Source: Erythrobacter sp. F6033 | GTDB lineage: Bacteria; Pseudomonadota; Alphaproteobacteria; Sphingomonadales; Sphingomonadaceae | NCBI RefSeq assembly: GCF_023016005.1 | Contig: NZ_JALKAZ010000001.1 | Location: 1,240,001 to 1,304,000 of the forward strand | Length of the DNA stretch: 64,000 nt | Reading direction: 5' to 3' | Shown here: positions 15,702 to 26,168 of the stretch, in pieces | How positions within the stretch are numbered: the stretch's first letter is position 1 | Layout: each line of letters begins with the position of its first letter | Notes under the pieces: model-generated | The model's database searches: none | Told to the model about the DNA's origin: nothing | Seen by the model: the letters and a program-made list of their open reading frames with translations, nothing else | Program-made: the position numbers and the translations under genes

Positions 15702-17108
15702 ATGAGTGGTGAACGAAGCCCCGGAGTGAAATTATTATTCGCCGGATTGGTCGGAGCGGCGCTGATAGTGCCGCTAATCATGGTCTATTGGTTGGTGAGC
15801 GATCGCCAGCATCAGGCGCGGGTGGCGCAGGCCTCTATCACCGAAGGGTGGGCCGGACCGCAGACTGTATCGGGGCCGCTTTTGGTCGTGCCTTATACGG
15901 TGACCCGAGAGGTCACAGAGCAGGTCGACGGAAAGACTGTGAAGCGCACAACCACGTCACGGCAAAATCTCTACATCTCTCCCAGCGAGCAAGATCTCGA
16001 CACGACAATCAATCCAGAAGTTCGCTCGCGCGGGATAATCCATCAATCGGTTGTCTACGACGCGGCGATCACCGGATCGGCGCGTTTCGCGATGCCAGCT
16101 GATCTCGATCGGTTGGGCGTTGAAAGCGATCAATTGCTGCTTGATGAGGCGTTGTTGCAATTTCCGATTTCCGATCCCAGCGGTCTGCAAACGGCAGCCA
16201 ACCTTTCTGTTGGCGGCAATGCACTCGACCTGAGGCCCGGCCTCGGCAATCAGCAAAGCGGATCGGGCGTTCATACATTTTATGATTGGGCGGATGGCGA
16301 AGAGTTCACTCTCGATTTTGCCTATTCCCTGCGTGGTAGCCGGGAATTCAGCATGGTCCCGCGCGGCGAAGAGACGAACTTTGCGGTCAATTCAAGCTGG
16401 CCGCATCCAAGCTTCACTGGCGTTTTGCCGAGTGATACAGACAAAGAGATTGGCCCGGACGGCTTCAAAGCGAAATGGTCCATTTCCAACCTCGCGCTTG
16501 GTCAATCACTGGTCAGCACCAGCGCGCCAGCAAATCCCGCCGTCGTGATAGACGAATACGATAACCGCTATGCGGAGATTTCTCCGAATGAGCATATGTC
16601 TGGCGCTAGCATTGCAACGATCCGCCTGATGGAGCCGGTTGATCTCTACAAACGGGTGGAGCGGGCGCTGAAATACGGTTTCCTGTTTATCGGCTTCACA
16701 TTCCTTGCGTTCTTGATGTTTGACATCGTCGCGGGGGCAAGAGTGGCTTCGGCGGAATACTTGCTGACCGGTGCGGGCCTGATCCTGTTCTTTGTGATGC
16801 TGCTCGCCTTTGCCGAGATGATCGGGTTTGCATTCGCCTACATTGTTTCCAGCGGCGCCATCATCGGATTGCTGAGCGCGTATAGCGCGGCGGTTCTGGG
16901 CAGTTGGAAACGGGCGAGGGTGATCGGCGCGCTGCTGATCGGGCTCTACACCGTGCTCTATGTTCTGCTAAACCTTGAAGCATGGTCGCTTGTGATCGGA
17001 TCGCTGATGCTGTTCGTGGCGCTGGCAGGCGTGATGTACGCCACTCGCGCAATCGAATGGTCCAAAGTGAGCATTCGTGAAACTGACGAAGGCGAAGCAG
17101 CGGCTTAA
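15702..17108 (+). CDS. creD: CreD-type inner membrane protein
   Basis: A 468-residue protein of the CreD family. One membrane helix near the N-terminus (about 10-32) is followed by a large periplasmic domain carrying the SGPLLVVPY motif and later the GVLPS motif. Five or six C-terminal membrane helices lie between ~325 and 450. CreD contributes to cell-envelope integrity and is induced with beta-lactamases in some Proteobacteria through CreBC/BlrAB-type two-component systems. No such system is in the window. Here creD lies next to blaI-M56. AGGAGG lies 7 bases before the ATG, a near-perfect ribosome binding site, hinting at strong expression. Confidence 0.9.
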   Translation: MSGERSPGVKLLFAGLVGAALIVPLIMVYWLVSDRQHQARVAQASITEGWAGPQTVSGPLLVVPYTVTREVTEQVDGKTVKRTTTSRQNLYISPSEQDLDTTINPEVRSRGIIHQSVVYDAAITGSARFAMPADLDRLGVESDQLLLDEALLQFPISDPSGLQTAANLSVGGNALDLRPGLGNQQSGSGVHTFYDWADGEEFTLDFAYSLRGSREFSMVPRGEETNFAVNSSWPHPSFTGVLPSDTDKEIGPDGFKAKWSISNLALGQSLVSTSAPANPAVVIDEYDNRYAEISPNEHMSGASIATIRLMEPVDLYKRVERALKYGFLFIGFTFLAFLMFDIVAGARVASAEYLLTGAGLILFFVMLLAFAEMIGFAFAYIVSSGAIIGLLSAYSAAVLGSWKRARVIGALLIGLYTVLYVLLNLEAWSLVIGSLMLFVALAGVMYATRAIEWSKVSIRETDEGEAAA

Positions 17109-17124
17109 TCGAGCGTCTGCCACG

Positions 17125-17166
17125 AAAAGGGGCCGAAGCGGCATCAACCGCTCCGGCCCCTTTTTT
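17125..17166. terminator. Bidirectional terminator between creD and the zinc metallopeptidase
   Basis: A GC-rich hairpin: AAAAGGGGCCGAAGCGG, loop CATCAA, then CCGCTCCGGCCCC followed by six T. The A-run on the left and T-run on the right let it work for both convergent genes (creD ending at 17108 and the minus-strand peptidase ending at 17185). Confidence 0.9.
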
Positions 17167-17184
17167 AATCGCCAACGTGCTGGT

Positions 17185-18048
17185 TTAGCGCATGTCGAAA
17201 TAGGTGTCGCAAACGGTGTCATCGGCGCCCTGAAGACCGCGTCGCAGCGCATCCATGCGTTGCTGGCTGGTGCCGTGGGTGAAGTTTTCCGGATTGATCC
17301 GCTGGCCTGAACGACGCTGAATACTGTCATCGCCAATTGCGCTGGCGGCCCGCAAACCTTCTTCCATATCGCCGCGTTCGATCCGGTTGCGGTTCTTGCC
17401 CGCCCATACGCCAGCGTAGCAATCGGCCTGCAATTCCATGCGGACTTGCAGCTCGTTCGACCGGCGCGGATTTTGCTGTTGCAGGCTGCGGACCTGTGTG
17501 GCCACGCCAGTTAGGTTTTGAATGTGGTGGCCGTATTCGTGCGCGATCACATAAAGGCGCGCGAAGTCACCGCCCGTGCCGCTCATTTGCGCGAGCTGAT
17601 CATAGAACGCGGTGTCGATGTAGATGCCGAGGTCGGCAGGGCAGTAGAACGGGCCTGCTGCCGATGACGCATTGCCGCAGCCGTCAGTGCGGACTGGCCC
17701 TGATGGGTAAAGCACAAGCTCTGGCTGACGGAAGGGGATGTCCGCCCGTTCAAAGGCGGGCTGCCACGTCTCGTTCAGGCTCTGCAGCGCGTTGCAGGCT
17801 TCGGTCGCGTATTGGTTTTGGCTGCAGAGCTGTTCTTCGGAGACGTTCGTTTGCTGCTGCGTCGGTGCGCCTTGCGTCTGCCCGCCATCAATCGCGCCGA
17901 TCATCTGCGCCGGATCGACGCCAAAGACGAGCGCCGCGATAAGAGCAATAACAAGCGTACCGCAACCCACGCCGCCAGCGCGGCGCGCTCCGCCACCGCC
18001 GCCGCCGCGAACTTTGATCTTCGATGTGTCGAACCGATTGAGCCGCAC
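17185..18048 (-). CDS. ypfJ: YpfJ-type neutral zinc metallopeptidase
   Basis: A 287-residue protein of the putative neutral zinc metallopeptidase family (PF04228). A basic, Gly-rich N-terminus (RGGGGGGARR) precedes one membrane helix (about residues 27-44). The protease domain carries HEYGHHIQNL, whose HExxH binds zinc, and the downstream ELQADCYAGVWA with the third ligand Glu. The family is widespread; its physiological substrate is unknown. Two cysteine pairs in the domain (CSQNQYATEAC and the region DGCGN ... FYCP) could form disulfides on the periplasmic side. Confidence 0.9.
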   Translation of the reverse strand: MRLNRFDTSKIKVRGGGGGGARRAGGVGCGTLVIALIAALVFGVDPAQMIGAIDGGQTQGAPTQQQTNVSEEQLCSQNQYATEACNALQSLNETWQPAFERADIPFRQPELVLYPSGPVRTDGCGNASSAAGPFYCPADLGIYIDTAFYDQLAQMSGTGGDFARLYVIAHEYGHHIQNLTGVATQVRSLQQQNPRRSNELQVRMELQADCYAGVWAGKNRNRIERGDMEEGLRAASAIGDDSIQRRSGQRINPENFTHGTSQQRMDALRRGLQGADDTVCDTYFDMR

Positions 18049-18164
18049 GCAAATTCTCCCTCATTTTGGGCCGAACGCTTTCGTTCTGGTCCCAATGAAA
18101 TGTCTGGACAGTCTGTGCGTCACAAGCGACAGAAAGCCTCCACTTGATTTCACGGATATGATTG

Positions 18165-18920
18165 ATGTTCCTCAAAGGCAAATCTGCTCTTGTAACCGGA
18201 TCAACCTCTGGCATCGGCCTCGCGGTGGCGCGGGCCCTGCGTGCCGAGGGTGCAAGAGTGATCCTGAACGGCCTCGGTGATCCAGATGAAATCGCGAAGC
18301 TACAGGCGGAACTGGAAGCAGATTTCAACGGCGCAAACCTGCTCGATCCGGCGGCTATTGAGACGATGATGGGAGAAATCGGCCCGATCGATATCCTCGT
18401 CAACAATGCCGGTATGCAATATGTTTCCCCGGTTGAGGATTTCCCGACCGACAGGTGGGACGCGATCATGGCGCTCAATCTGTCTGCGCCGTTTCACACC
18501 TCGCGGCTCGCCATTCCAGCTATGAAGGAAAAGGGCTGGGGCCGGATTATCAACACGGCCAGCGCACACTCCCTGACCGCGTCTCCCTTCAAAAGCGCTT
18601 ACAACGCCAGCAAGCACGGCATCGCCGGTTTCACCAAGACGATTGCGCTGGAATTGGCGCAGACGGGGGTGACCGCCAATTGCATCAGTCCGGGCTATGT
18701 CTGGACGCCTCTTATCGAGGGTCAAATCCCCGATACGATGGCCGCTCGCGGGCTTTCGCGTGATGAAGTCATCAATGATGTGCTGCTCGCCAAACAGCCG
18801 ACCAAAAAGTTCGTTCAACCCGAGGAAATCGGCGCTCTGGCGGTTTTCCTGTGCCGGGAAGAGGCGGGCAACGTCACGGGTGCGAATTGGAGCATCGACG
18901 GAGGCTGGACCGCGGAATGA
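18165..18920 (+). CDS. 3-hydroxybutyrate dehydrogenase (SDR family)
   Basis: A 251-residue SDR with the motif TGSTSGIG, NNAGMQYVSPVEDFP, catalytic Ser in TASAHSLTAS and YNASKHG (YxxxK). The string NAGMQYVSPVE and the segment PGYVWTPL match D-3-hydroxybutyrate dehydrogenase, which interconverts 3-hydroxybutyrate and acetoacetate with NAD in polyhydroxybutyrate or ketone metabolism. ATG at 18165 is chosen; a TTG lies one codon upstream. Its stop overlaps the M28 peptidase start as ATGA. Confidence 0.9.
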   Translation: MFLKGKSALVTGSTSGIGLAVARALRAEGARVILNGLGDPDEIAKLQAELEADFNGANLLDPAAIETMMGEIGPIDILVNNAGMQYVSPVEDFPTDRWDAIMALNLSAPFHTSRLAIPAMKEKGWGRIINTASAHSLTASPFKSAYNASKHGIAGFTKTIALELAQTGVTANCISPGYVWTPLIEGQIPDTMAARGLSRDEVINDVLLAKQPTKKFVQPEEIGALAVFLCREEAGNVTGANWSIDGGWTAE

Positions 18921-20404
18921 TCAGAACGGGGGCAAAACGGGGGCTGGCGCTCGCTGCGCTCTTGGCGCTTGGCGCCTGTGCGGGCGGGTCAAACATCGCG
19001 AGCGTTCCGGCTGAAGAACGAAGCGCAATCGAACAGCGCCTGACACGCGATATCGCTATCCTAGCCAGCGACGAGTTTGAAGGTCGCAAGCCCGGCACTC
19101 TGGGCGAAGAGCGGACCGTGGCTTTTATCACGGAGGAAATGCAAAAGGCTGGCCTAGTATCAGGCACCAATGATCCAGGCAGCGCATGGCGTGCGCCCGT
19201 ACAGCTTGTGCGCACAAAACCGTTCACCAGCCGGATTGAGTTCAAGCTGGGTAGGCGTAAAGTCGAGCTGAAGGCTGACGCAGCTGCGGCGTTCACTATG
19301 CGCCGCCGCGAGCTGGTAGAGGCCGCACCATTGCTTTTCGTCGGCAAAGAAGCGGAAAGTGTTGCGCCCGAAGACATCGTCGGACGCGTTGTAATCATGC
19401 TTGGCGAACCGGGTGTAAGCCCCAGCCGTCGCGCGACATTATTTGAAAGCAATCCGGCGGCGATCATCACAATTGTCGAAGATGACGCCGCTATGAGCCG
19501 GGTAAACCGAGCTTACGGACGAGAGCGCACCATGCTGGCGAGTGAGGCAGAGGGAGCGCTGACAGCATTCGCAACACAGGCGGCAATGACCGACGTGTTT
19601 GGCGAAAAGGCGTGGGACAAATTGGTCAAATCGGCGGATGAGGGTGACTTTGCACCGCTTGAAATCGGTGAAAGCGCAACGGTCGAAGCGACATCAGAAC
19701 GGGTCGAGTTCACGAGCTACAATGTGATCGGAAAACTGCCCGGTGCGGTGCCAAATTCGGGTGCGGTCTTGTTACTGGGCCATTGGGATCATCTTGGCGC
19801 TGAATGCGGTGCAGAGGATGCCGAGGACCGGATCTGCAATGGCGCCGTTGATAATGCCAGCGGCATTGCCGTGATGCTGGAATTGACCCGCAGGCTCAAA
19901 GCGATGGGCGCGCATGACCGCGATATCTATCTTTTGGCCACCACTGCCGAAGAAGCAGGCCTGCTGGGCGCACGCGCCTTTGCTGAGGCGCCTCCTGTGC
20001 CGCTCAATTCGATCGTCGGCGCGTTTAACTTCGACACCGTCGCTATCGCACCTGCGGGAAGCTCTGTCGGCTTTATCGGCGAAGGAGAAACACCGCTCGA
20101 CCCGATTATCCTCGATGTGATGCAGAAATCCGGTCGCAGGCTTGGTGATAGTGACTATGCGGCCCGCTTTGTACGCAGGCAGGATGGCTGGGCATTGCTT
20201 GGCGAAGGCGTGCCTGCGGTGATGCTGACCACGGCCTTTGGCTCCGAAATAACGACCGGTCCGTATCTTTCGGGTAATTATCACGGCGCGGGTGATGAAC
20301 TGGACACTATCGTTCTTGGCGGTGCAATCGACGACCTGCTGCTGCATCAGGAAATTGTCAGCCGAGTAGCCAATACCGGGTTGTATTCGCCGCCTGCCGA
20401 ATAG
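18917..20404 (+). CDS. M28 family metallopeptidase, predicted lipoprotein
   Basis: A 495-residue protein beginning with a lipoprotein signal (GLALAALLALGAC; Cys21 would be lipidated). Residues ~120-220 form a PA-like insert. The peptidase domain has GHWDHLG (His and Asp zinc ligands), GAVDNASG with the bridging Asp, and TTAEEAGLLGA with the catalytic Glu pair. M28 peptidases are aminopeptidases working on peptides in the periplasm or at the outer membrane. It is translationally coupled to the 3-hydroxybutyrate dehydrogenase, with no evident functional link. Confidence 0.9.
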   Translation: MIRTGAKRGLALAALLALGACAGGSNIASVPAEERSAIEQRLTRDIAILASDEFEGRKPGTLGEERTVAFITEEMQKAGLVSGTNDPGSAWRAPVQLVRTKPFTSRIEFKLGRRKVELKADAAAAFTMRRRELVEAAPLLFVGKEAESVAPEDIVGRVVIMLGEPGVSPSRRATLFESNPAAIITIVEDDAAMSRVNRAYGRERTMLASEAEGALTAFATQAAMTDVFGEKAWDKLVKSADEGDFAPLEIGESATVEATSERVEFTSYNVIGKLPGAVPNSGAVLLLGHWDHLGAECGAEDAEDRICNGAVDNASGIAVMLELTRRLKAMGAHDRDIYLLATTAEEAGLLGARAFAEAPPVPLNSIVGAFNFDTVAIAPAGSSVGFIGEGETPLDPIILDVMQKSGRRLGDSDYAARFVRRQDGWALLGEGVPAVMLTTAFGSEITTGPYLSGNYHGAGDELDTIVLGGAIDDLLLHQEIVSRVANTGLYSPPAE

Positions 20405-20489
20405 GAACTTGGTTGAATACCGTCGATAGAGGGAATTCAGCCCCTAGCGCTTAGGCGAAAGCGGGCCTAAATGGGCCGCCACGAATCTC

Positions 20490-20508
20490 CCGGCGTGAAT
20501 GACGCCGG
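20490..20508 (+). promoter_or_regulatory. Short hairpin in the guaB 5' leader
   Basis: CCGGCGT, loop GAATG, ACGCCGG: a perfect 7-bp stem ending 20 bases before the guaB ATG and about 5 bases from AGGA. It lacks a T-run, so it is not a terminator. It could affect ribosome access or mRNA stability. I know of no described guaB leader element like it. Confidence 0.35.
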
Positions 20509-20516
20509 CACAATAG

Positions 20517-21983
<1,467 letters not shown>

Positions 21984-21992
21984 GATTCAAAC

Positions 21993-22250
21993 ATGATCGA
22001 GATTGTCCCTGTGATGCTGTTCATTCTGGGATGGCATCCAGACAAGCCGGGCGAGATCGATTTTCAGCGGGTTGAAGTCATATTCACGTCGCCCGAGAAA
22101 TGCGAAGCCGAAGGCGTGAAAATTGCGTCTAGGATGACTTTGGCTGCGAGCGATAAGTCGGGTGCTACATACCAGCACCGCTGCATGGATATTCCTGCGG
22201 TTGAAGAGTTTGAAGCGGCATACGATTTTGACAGGTCACCCGCGAAATGA
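21993..22250 (+). CDS. Small hypothetical protein upstream of rsmB
   Basis: An 85-residue protein, nine bases after guaB and overlapping rsmB by ATGA, so likely in one operon. The N-terminus MIEIVPVMLFILGWHP is hydrophobic but short. Two Cys (SPEKCEAEG and HRCMDIP) and the pattern RVEVIFTSPEKCEAEG resemble small exported proteins with one disulfide. I recognise no family. Confidence 0.65.
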   Translation: MIEIVPVMLFILGWHPDKPGEIDFQRVEVIFTSPEKCEAEGVKIASRMTLAASDKSGATYQHRCMDIPAVEEFEAAYDFDRSPAK

Positions 22251-23425
22251 TGCCCGCAGCCCGCGTACAGGCGGCTATCGAACTGCTTGATGCGATCATC
22301 GACGGAGCAAAGCGCGAAGGCGCCCCTGCGGACCGGCTGATCTCGGCCTATTTCAAACAGCGCCGCTATGCCGGATCGAAAGACCGCCGCGCCGTGCGTG
22401 AATTGGTCTATCGCGCAATCCGGCATTGCGGCGAAATCCCGCGCACTGGCCGTGCTGCGATGCTGGCCCTCGCACAGGATGACGCCCAGCTTGTTCCATT
22501 GTTTGATGGTTCAACCCACGGGCCGCCAGCCATTGGCGGCAAAGAACAACCTGCCGACGCTGGAATTGCGCCAGAGTGGCTGATCAAATCGCTGGCAGCA
22601 TCTGGCATTGAAGGCGAAGCGGCGCAGGCCATGCTGGGCCGAGCTCCGCTCGATGTGCGGGTCAACACGCTCAAAGCAGACCGGGAAACGCTGGAACTGC
22701 CTGAAGCTTTCGAAAAGCTCGAAGCCCCCAATGCACTGCGCCTCGCTGCCGGTACGAATGTCGATCAATGGCCGGTATACCGTGAAGGCAAGATCGAAGT
22801 TCAGGACCACGGTAGCCAGATTGCCTGCCTGGCCGCCGATGCCCGTTCCGGCGAAACCGTGATTGACCTTTGCGCCGGGGCAGGGGGCAAAACGCTCTCG
22901 CTCGCAGCGGCCATGGGCAATATGGGTGAGTTAATCGCCGCCGATACCGATCGCGGCCGCCTTTCAAAGCTTAAGCCACGTGCTGAGCGCGCCGGAGCTG
23001 GCATGGTCCAGACGGTGCTGCTTGATCCGAAGTCCGAATTGGAAGCGCTCGAAGGATTCGTCGGAAAAGCAGATTTGGTGCTGGTTGATGCACCGTGTTC
23101 GGGCACCGGCACATGGCGGCGCAAGCCCGAAGCGAAATGGCGCCTGACGCAAGCATCGCTCGAAGGTTACGCGCGTTTGCAAGACGAATTGCTCGAGATC
23201 GCAGCCAAACTGGTCAAGCCCGGTGGGCGCATCGCGTTTGTCACCTGCTCGCTGCTGGACACAGAGGGCAAAGATCGGGTCGCTGAGTTCCTCGAGCGCA
23301 ATGAAGGCTTTACTGCCGAGACCCCTGAGTTGCCGCTTGGTGTGCCGCATGGCGACGGTGTACGCCTTGATCCGTTCCAACACGGTACGGACGGATTTTT
23401 TGTCGCCATCATGCGCTGTGCATGA
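22247..23425 (+). CDS. rsmB: RsmB/NOP family 16S rRNA (cytosine-C5) methyltransferase
   Basis: A 392-residue SAM-dependent RNA methyltransferase. The N-terminal helical region (RVQAAIELLDAIIDG ... KDRRAVRELVYRAIR) is NusB-like. The catalytic domain has DLCAGAGGKTLSLA for SAM binding, DAPCSGTGTWRRKPE with Cys284, and VTCSLLDTEG with Cys334, the pair used in m5C formation (Cys334 would attack the base). The length suits RsmB-like proteins of alphaproteobacteria, which are shorter than E. coli RsmB. The exact target cytosine cannot be fixed from the sequence. Confidence 0.9.
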   Translation: MMPAARVQAAIELLDAIIDGAKREGAPADRLISAYFKQRRYAGSKDRRAVRELVYRAIRHCGEIPRTGRAAMLALAQDDAQLVPLFDGSTHGPPAIGGKEQPADAGIAPEWLIKSLAASGIEGEAAQAMLGRAPLDVRVNTLKADRETLELPEAFEKLEAPNALRLAAGTNVDQWPVYREGKIEVQDHGSQIACLAADARSGETVIDLCAGAGGKTLSLAAAMGNMGELIAADTDRGRLSKLKPRAERAGAGMVQTVLLDPKSELEALEGFVGKADLVLVDAPCSGTGTWRRKPEAKWRLTQASLEGYARLQDELLEIAAKLVKPGGRIAFVTCSLLDTEGKDRVAEFLERNEGFTAETPELPLGVPHGDGVRLDPFQHGTDGFFVAIMRCA

Positions 23426-23487
23426 TAGCCCAATGATCTATGGCTAAGCCTTTGCCTTTCCGGCTTGCTGATCTCAAGGAGCCCCTT

Positions 23488-23985
23488 ATGCGTTTCGCGC
23501 CTGCCGCTGCTGCTTTGTCACTTTTTCTGGCGACCACCGCCAGCGTAGGCATTGCGCAAAATGATAGTGCAGCCGATCCGCGTGCCGCTTCGTTGATCGC
23601 TCAGGGTGATGCGCTTCTCAACGCTGGTGATACGCAAGGCGCGATTGACGCGTATGAGGCCGCGCTGACGGTGGATCCGGGCTACACGCCGATCTTTCTT
23701 AGTCTGGCGAATGCGGCGCGCCGTGACGGGTTACAAGGCAAGGCAATCCGGTATTACCGCGAAGCTTTGACCCGCGATCCGGGAAATTTTGCAGCAATTT
23801 CAGGCGAAGGCGCCGCATTGGTAGAAAAGGGCGCTTTGGAGAAAGCTAAGCGTAACCTTTCGCGCCTAGAAAGCCTGTGTGGTTCAAACTGTCCCGAAAC
23901 GCTGGCTTTGCAAACCAAGATCAATGCAGGGCCACCCGCGCGCCTCGCTGCTGATACAGCAGAGGATGCTCCGACCAGTAACTAG
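23488..23985 (+). CDS. Exported tetratricopeptide repeat protein
   Basis: A 165-residue protein with a signal peptide (MRFAPAAAALSLFLATTASVGIAQ) and two to three TPR units: ASLIAQGDALLNAGDTQGAI, AALTVDPGYTPIFLSLANAA and GKAIRYYREALTRDPGNFAA. Such proteins are periplasmic adaptors. AAGGAG lies 8 bases before the chosen ATG; an upstream in-frame start at 23440 would hide the signal peptide. The two C-terminal Cys (CGSNC) are close together. The partner is unknown. Confidence 0.85.
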   Translation: MRFAPAAAALSLFLATTASVGIAQNDSAADPRAASLIAQGDALLNAGDTQGAIDAYEAALTVDPGYTPIFLSLANAARRDGLQGKAIRYYREALTRDPGNFAAISGEGAALVEKGALEKAKRNLSRLESLCGSNCPETLALQTKINAGPPARLAADTAEDAPTSN

Positions 23986-24003
23986 AAATTGGAGTGATTT
24001 CCT

Positions 24004-24678
24004 ATGTTGACGCTCCATCATCTTGAATGTTCACAAAGTTTCCGGATTCTCTGGCTTCTTGAAGCGTTGGGCGCTCCCTACGAATTGAAGAAGTACGATC
24101 GCGATCCGGAAAGCAATCTGGCGCCTGATGAATACAAGGCGCTTTCGCCTCTGGGCACTGCGCCAGTTGTGACAGACGGCGACCTTGTATTGGCCGAAAG
24201 CAATGCGATCATCGACTTCGTTCTGGATTCGTATCCGGAAAGCGATTTGCGTCCCGGTGCCGGCCACAAAGACCGTGCTCGCCATTTGTTCTGGTTTCAC
24301 GCGGCTCAAGGTTCTCTAATGTCGATACAGAGCGTGGGAATGGTGCTGACGTTGTTGGAAACGCGCACGCCATGGCCGGTAAGTTCAATGCTGAGGACCG
24401 TGTTTGGTCAGGTGCGGAAAGTCTTTGTGAAGCCGCGCCTCAGTGCCCTGTTCGAGCTTATGGAAAGCGATCTTGCCAAGAAACCGTTTTTCGGCGGCGA
24501 TAATTTGACCGCAGCTGATATTACGCTGGTTTATCCGATGTATGCGGCGCGCGATCGCGGGGCATTCGACACCGAATATCCCAATATCTCCGCATGGTTT
24601 AACCGTATCGAATCGTTGCCATCATTTATCGCAGCGCGCGTCAAAGACGACCGCGAACGGATCAATTTCCGTTTTTGA
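24004..24678 (+). CDS. Glutathione S-transferase family protein
   Basis: A 224-residue cytosolic GST. The N-terminal thioredoxin-like domain has HLECSQSFRILWLLEALG, where the Ser of SQSFR is the expected glutathione-activating residue, and ALSPLGTAPVVTDGD with the cis-Pro, then LAESNAIIDFVLD. The C-terminal helical domain carries GGDNLTAADITLVYP. The beta class is the nearest in style. Substrate unknown. The last 17 bases overlap the 3' end of rppH on the other strand. Confidence 0.9.
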   Translation: MLTLHHLECSQSFRILWLLEALGAPYELKKYDRDPESNLAPDEYKALSPLGTAPVVTDGDLVLAESNAIIDFVLDSYPESDLRPGAGHKDRARHLFWFHAAQGSLMSIQSVGMVLTLLETRTPWPVSSMLRTVFGQVRKVFVKPRLSALFELMESDLAKKPFFGGDNLTAADITLVYPMYAARDRGAFDTEYPNISAWFNRIESLPSFIAARVKDDRERINFRF

Positions 24679-25159
24679 TAAGCGGAGCAAACTCGGCGAC
24701 GAGTGTTTCATAGACCACTCGCTTAAACGGCACGATTAGCTCCGGAAGCTGGGCGGGTTCAACCCAGCGATAGGCGCGAAATTCCGCCGGATCGTGAGCG
24801 TTGAGGTTGATATCGCTATCGGCTCCGAGAAACCGGCCCAGATACCAATGCTGGATCTGGCCGCGATATTTGCCCTTCCAGATGTTTCCGATGAGGTCTG
24901 CGGGCAGATCATATTCCAGCGGTTTTGAAGCAGGCGCGACAATTTCAACGAGATCGGCACCGATGCCGGTTTCTTCTTCCAACTCGCGCAGTGCTGCGGT
25001 TTGCGGGTCTTCGCCTGGATCAATTCCGCCCTGAGGCATCTGCCAGAAACCGTGCGTGCGCTTGTTGATCCTCTCGCCAGTGAAGACATACCCTTCGGCA
25101 TTCACCAGCATAAACCCGGCGCAGGGGCGGTACGGCAGATCGTCGTGCTTCGAAGACAC
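24662..25159 (-). CDS. rppH: RNA pyrophosphohydrolase
   Basis: A 165-residue Nudix hydrolase that removes pyrophosphate from the 5' end of mRNAs and so starts 5'-dependent decay. The Nudix box runs from Gly44 to Ile66 with Glu50, Arg58, Glu59, Glu62 and Glu63 in place. The flanking YRPCAGFMLVN and FWQMPQGGID motifs are typical of RppH rather than other Nudix enzymes. The start is GTG, directly abutting the stop of the alpha/beta hydrolase upstream, so the two form an operon. Confidence 0.94.
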   Translation of the reverse strand: MSSKHDDLPYRPCAGFMLVNAEGYVFTGERINKRTHGFWQMPQGGIDPGEDPQTAALRELEEETGIGADLVEIVAPASKPLEYDLPADLIGNIWKGKYRGQIQHWYLGRFLGADSDINLNAHDPAEFRAYRWVEPAQLPELIVPFKRVVYETLVAEFAPLIKNGN

Positions 25160-26107
25160 TTATGCACTCTCCAGCATGGATTTCATTGCGGCGATCACAC
25201 GTTCCAGATCGCCCTGTGCGCTCGGCACGGCCCCGCGCAGATTGGTAAAGCTGTGTGTCATCCCGCGCATTTCGAGGAACGTGACATCGCGCCCTGCATC
25301 GACGAGCGCTTTGGCATAGTCACGGCCTGAATCGCGGATCGGATCAAGGCTGGCGGTGACACAGACGGTTGCTGGGGCGCTTGAATGGTCGCCTAGGATC
25401 GGGAAACCACGCGGATCGCTTCGATCTGCTTGATAGGCGGCGTCGAAGAATTCGATAGCGGTCTTGGTCAGGACAAACCCGTCAGCAAATTCCTCAAGGC
25501 TGGCCGAACCCATCGCGTCACTTGCGAGCGGGAACAGCGGGACCTGCAGGACGACAGCTGCTTTCGCAGGGTTCGCGGACAGTAATTGGCCGACCGCAAT
25601 AGTCGCGGTTCCGCCTGCGCTGTCTCCGATGGTGACAATGCCGGTGGCTTCGCGGCCCAGTTCTGATGGGTTCGAGGCGATCCAGCGGGTTGCGGCCTCA
25701 CAGTCTTCAATCGCCGCAGGGAAGGGCGCCTCGGGAGCCCGACGATAATCCACCGCGACCAGCGGCAGGTCCATCAACGCAGCAATCTCTGTGCAGAGCG
25801 CGTGGTGCGTGTCGAGATCACCGATCACAAAGCCGCCGCCATGGTAAAATGTGATGATCGGGCCCGCCTCACGTGCTTCGCGTGCGTCATAGAGCCTCAA
25901 CGGAATGTCGCCCGCCGGGCCGGTGCAGGAAAGATCGCGGATCACGGCCAGATCGCGGGCAGGGCGGTCTGCCATGCCGTGCAAGGCGAGGTAGGACGCG
26001 CGGGCCTCTTCAAGCGTCATATCCGCGATTTTGGGGCCATTCATTGCAGCCAGACCGTCAAGAAATGCTTTCATATCCGGGCGGATATAGGGGCCTGTAT
26101 CGGTCAT
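25160..26107 (-). CDS. Alpha/beta hydrolase of the HSL-like esterase family
   Basis: A 315-residue esterase/lipase-type protein. The oxyanion motif HGGGFVIGD, the nucleophile elbow GDSAGG, an acid residue in SLDPIRDSG and the His in GMTHSF give a complete hormone-sensitive-lipase-like triad. It probably hydrolyses short-chain esters in the cytoplasm. The start at 26107 has GGAGAG 9 bases upstream; a longer start at 26176 would run into the divergent gene. It is immediately followed by rppH. Confidence 0.9.
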   Translation of the reverse strand: MTDTGPYIRPDMKAFLDGLAAMNGPKIADMTLEEARASYLALHGMADRPARDLAVIRDLSCTGPAGDIPLRLYDAREAREAGPIITFYHGGGFVIGDLDTHHALCTEIAALMDLPLVAVDYRRAPEAPFPAAIEDCEAATRWIASNPSELGREATGIVTIGDSAGGTATIAVGQLLSANPAKAAVVLQVPLFPLASDAMGSASLEEFADGFVLTKTAIEFFDAAYQADRSDPRGFPILGDHSSAPATVCVTASLDPIRDSGRDYAKALVDAGRDVTFLEMRGMTHSFTNLRGAVPSAQGDLERVIAAMKSMLESA

Positions 26108-26168
26108 GTTCGGGAACTCTCCAGCGCGTGTTTTGACGGACCTATGCACCATCGCTAATCCGTTGCAA

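Noticed and set aside
17337..17942. 201-residue open frame antisense to the YpfJ-type peptidase
   Set aside because: Arg-rich shadow of the HEYGHH-containing gene.
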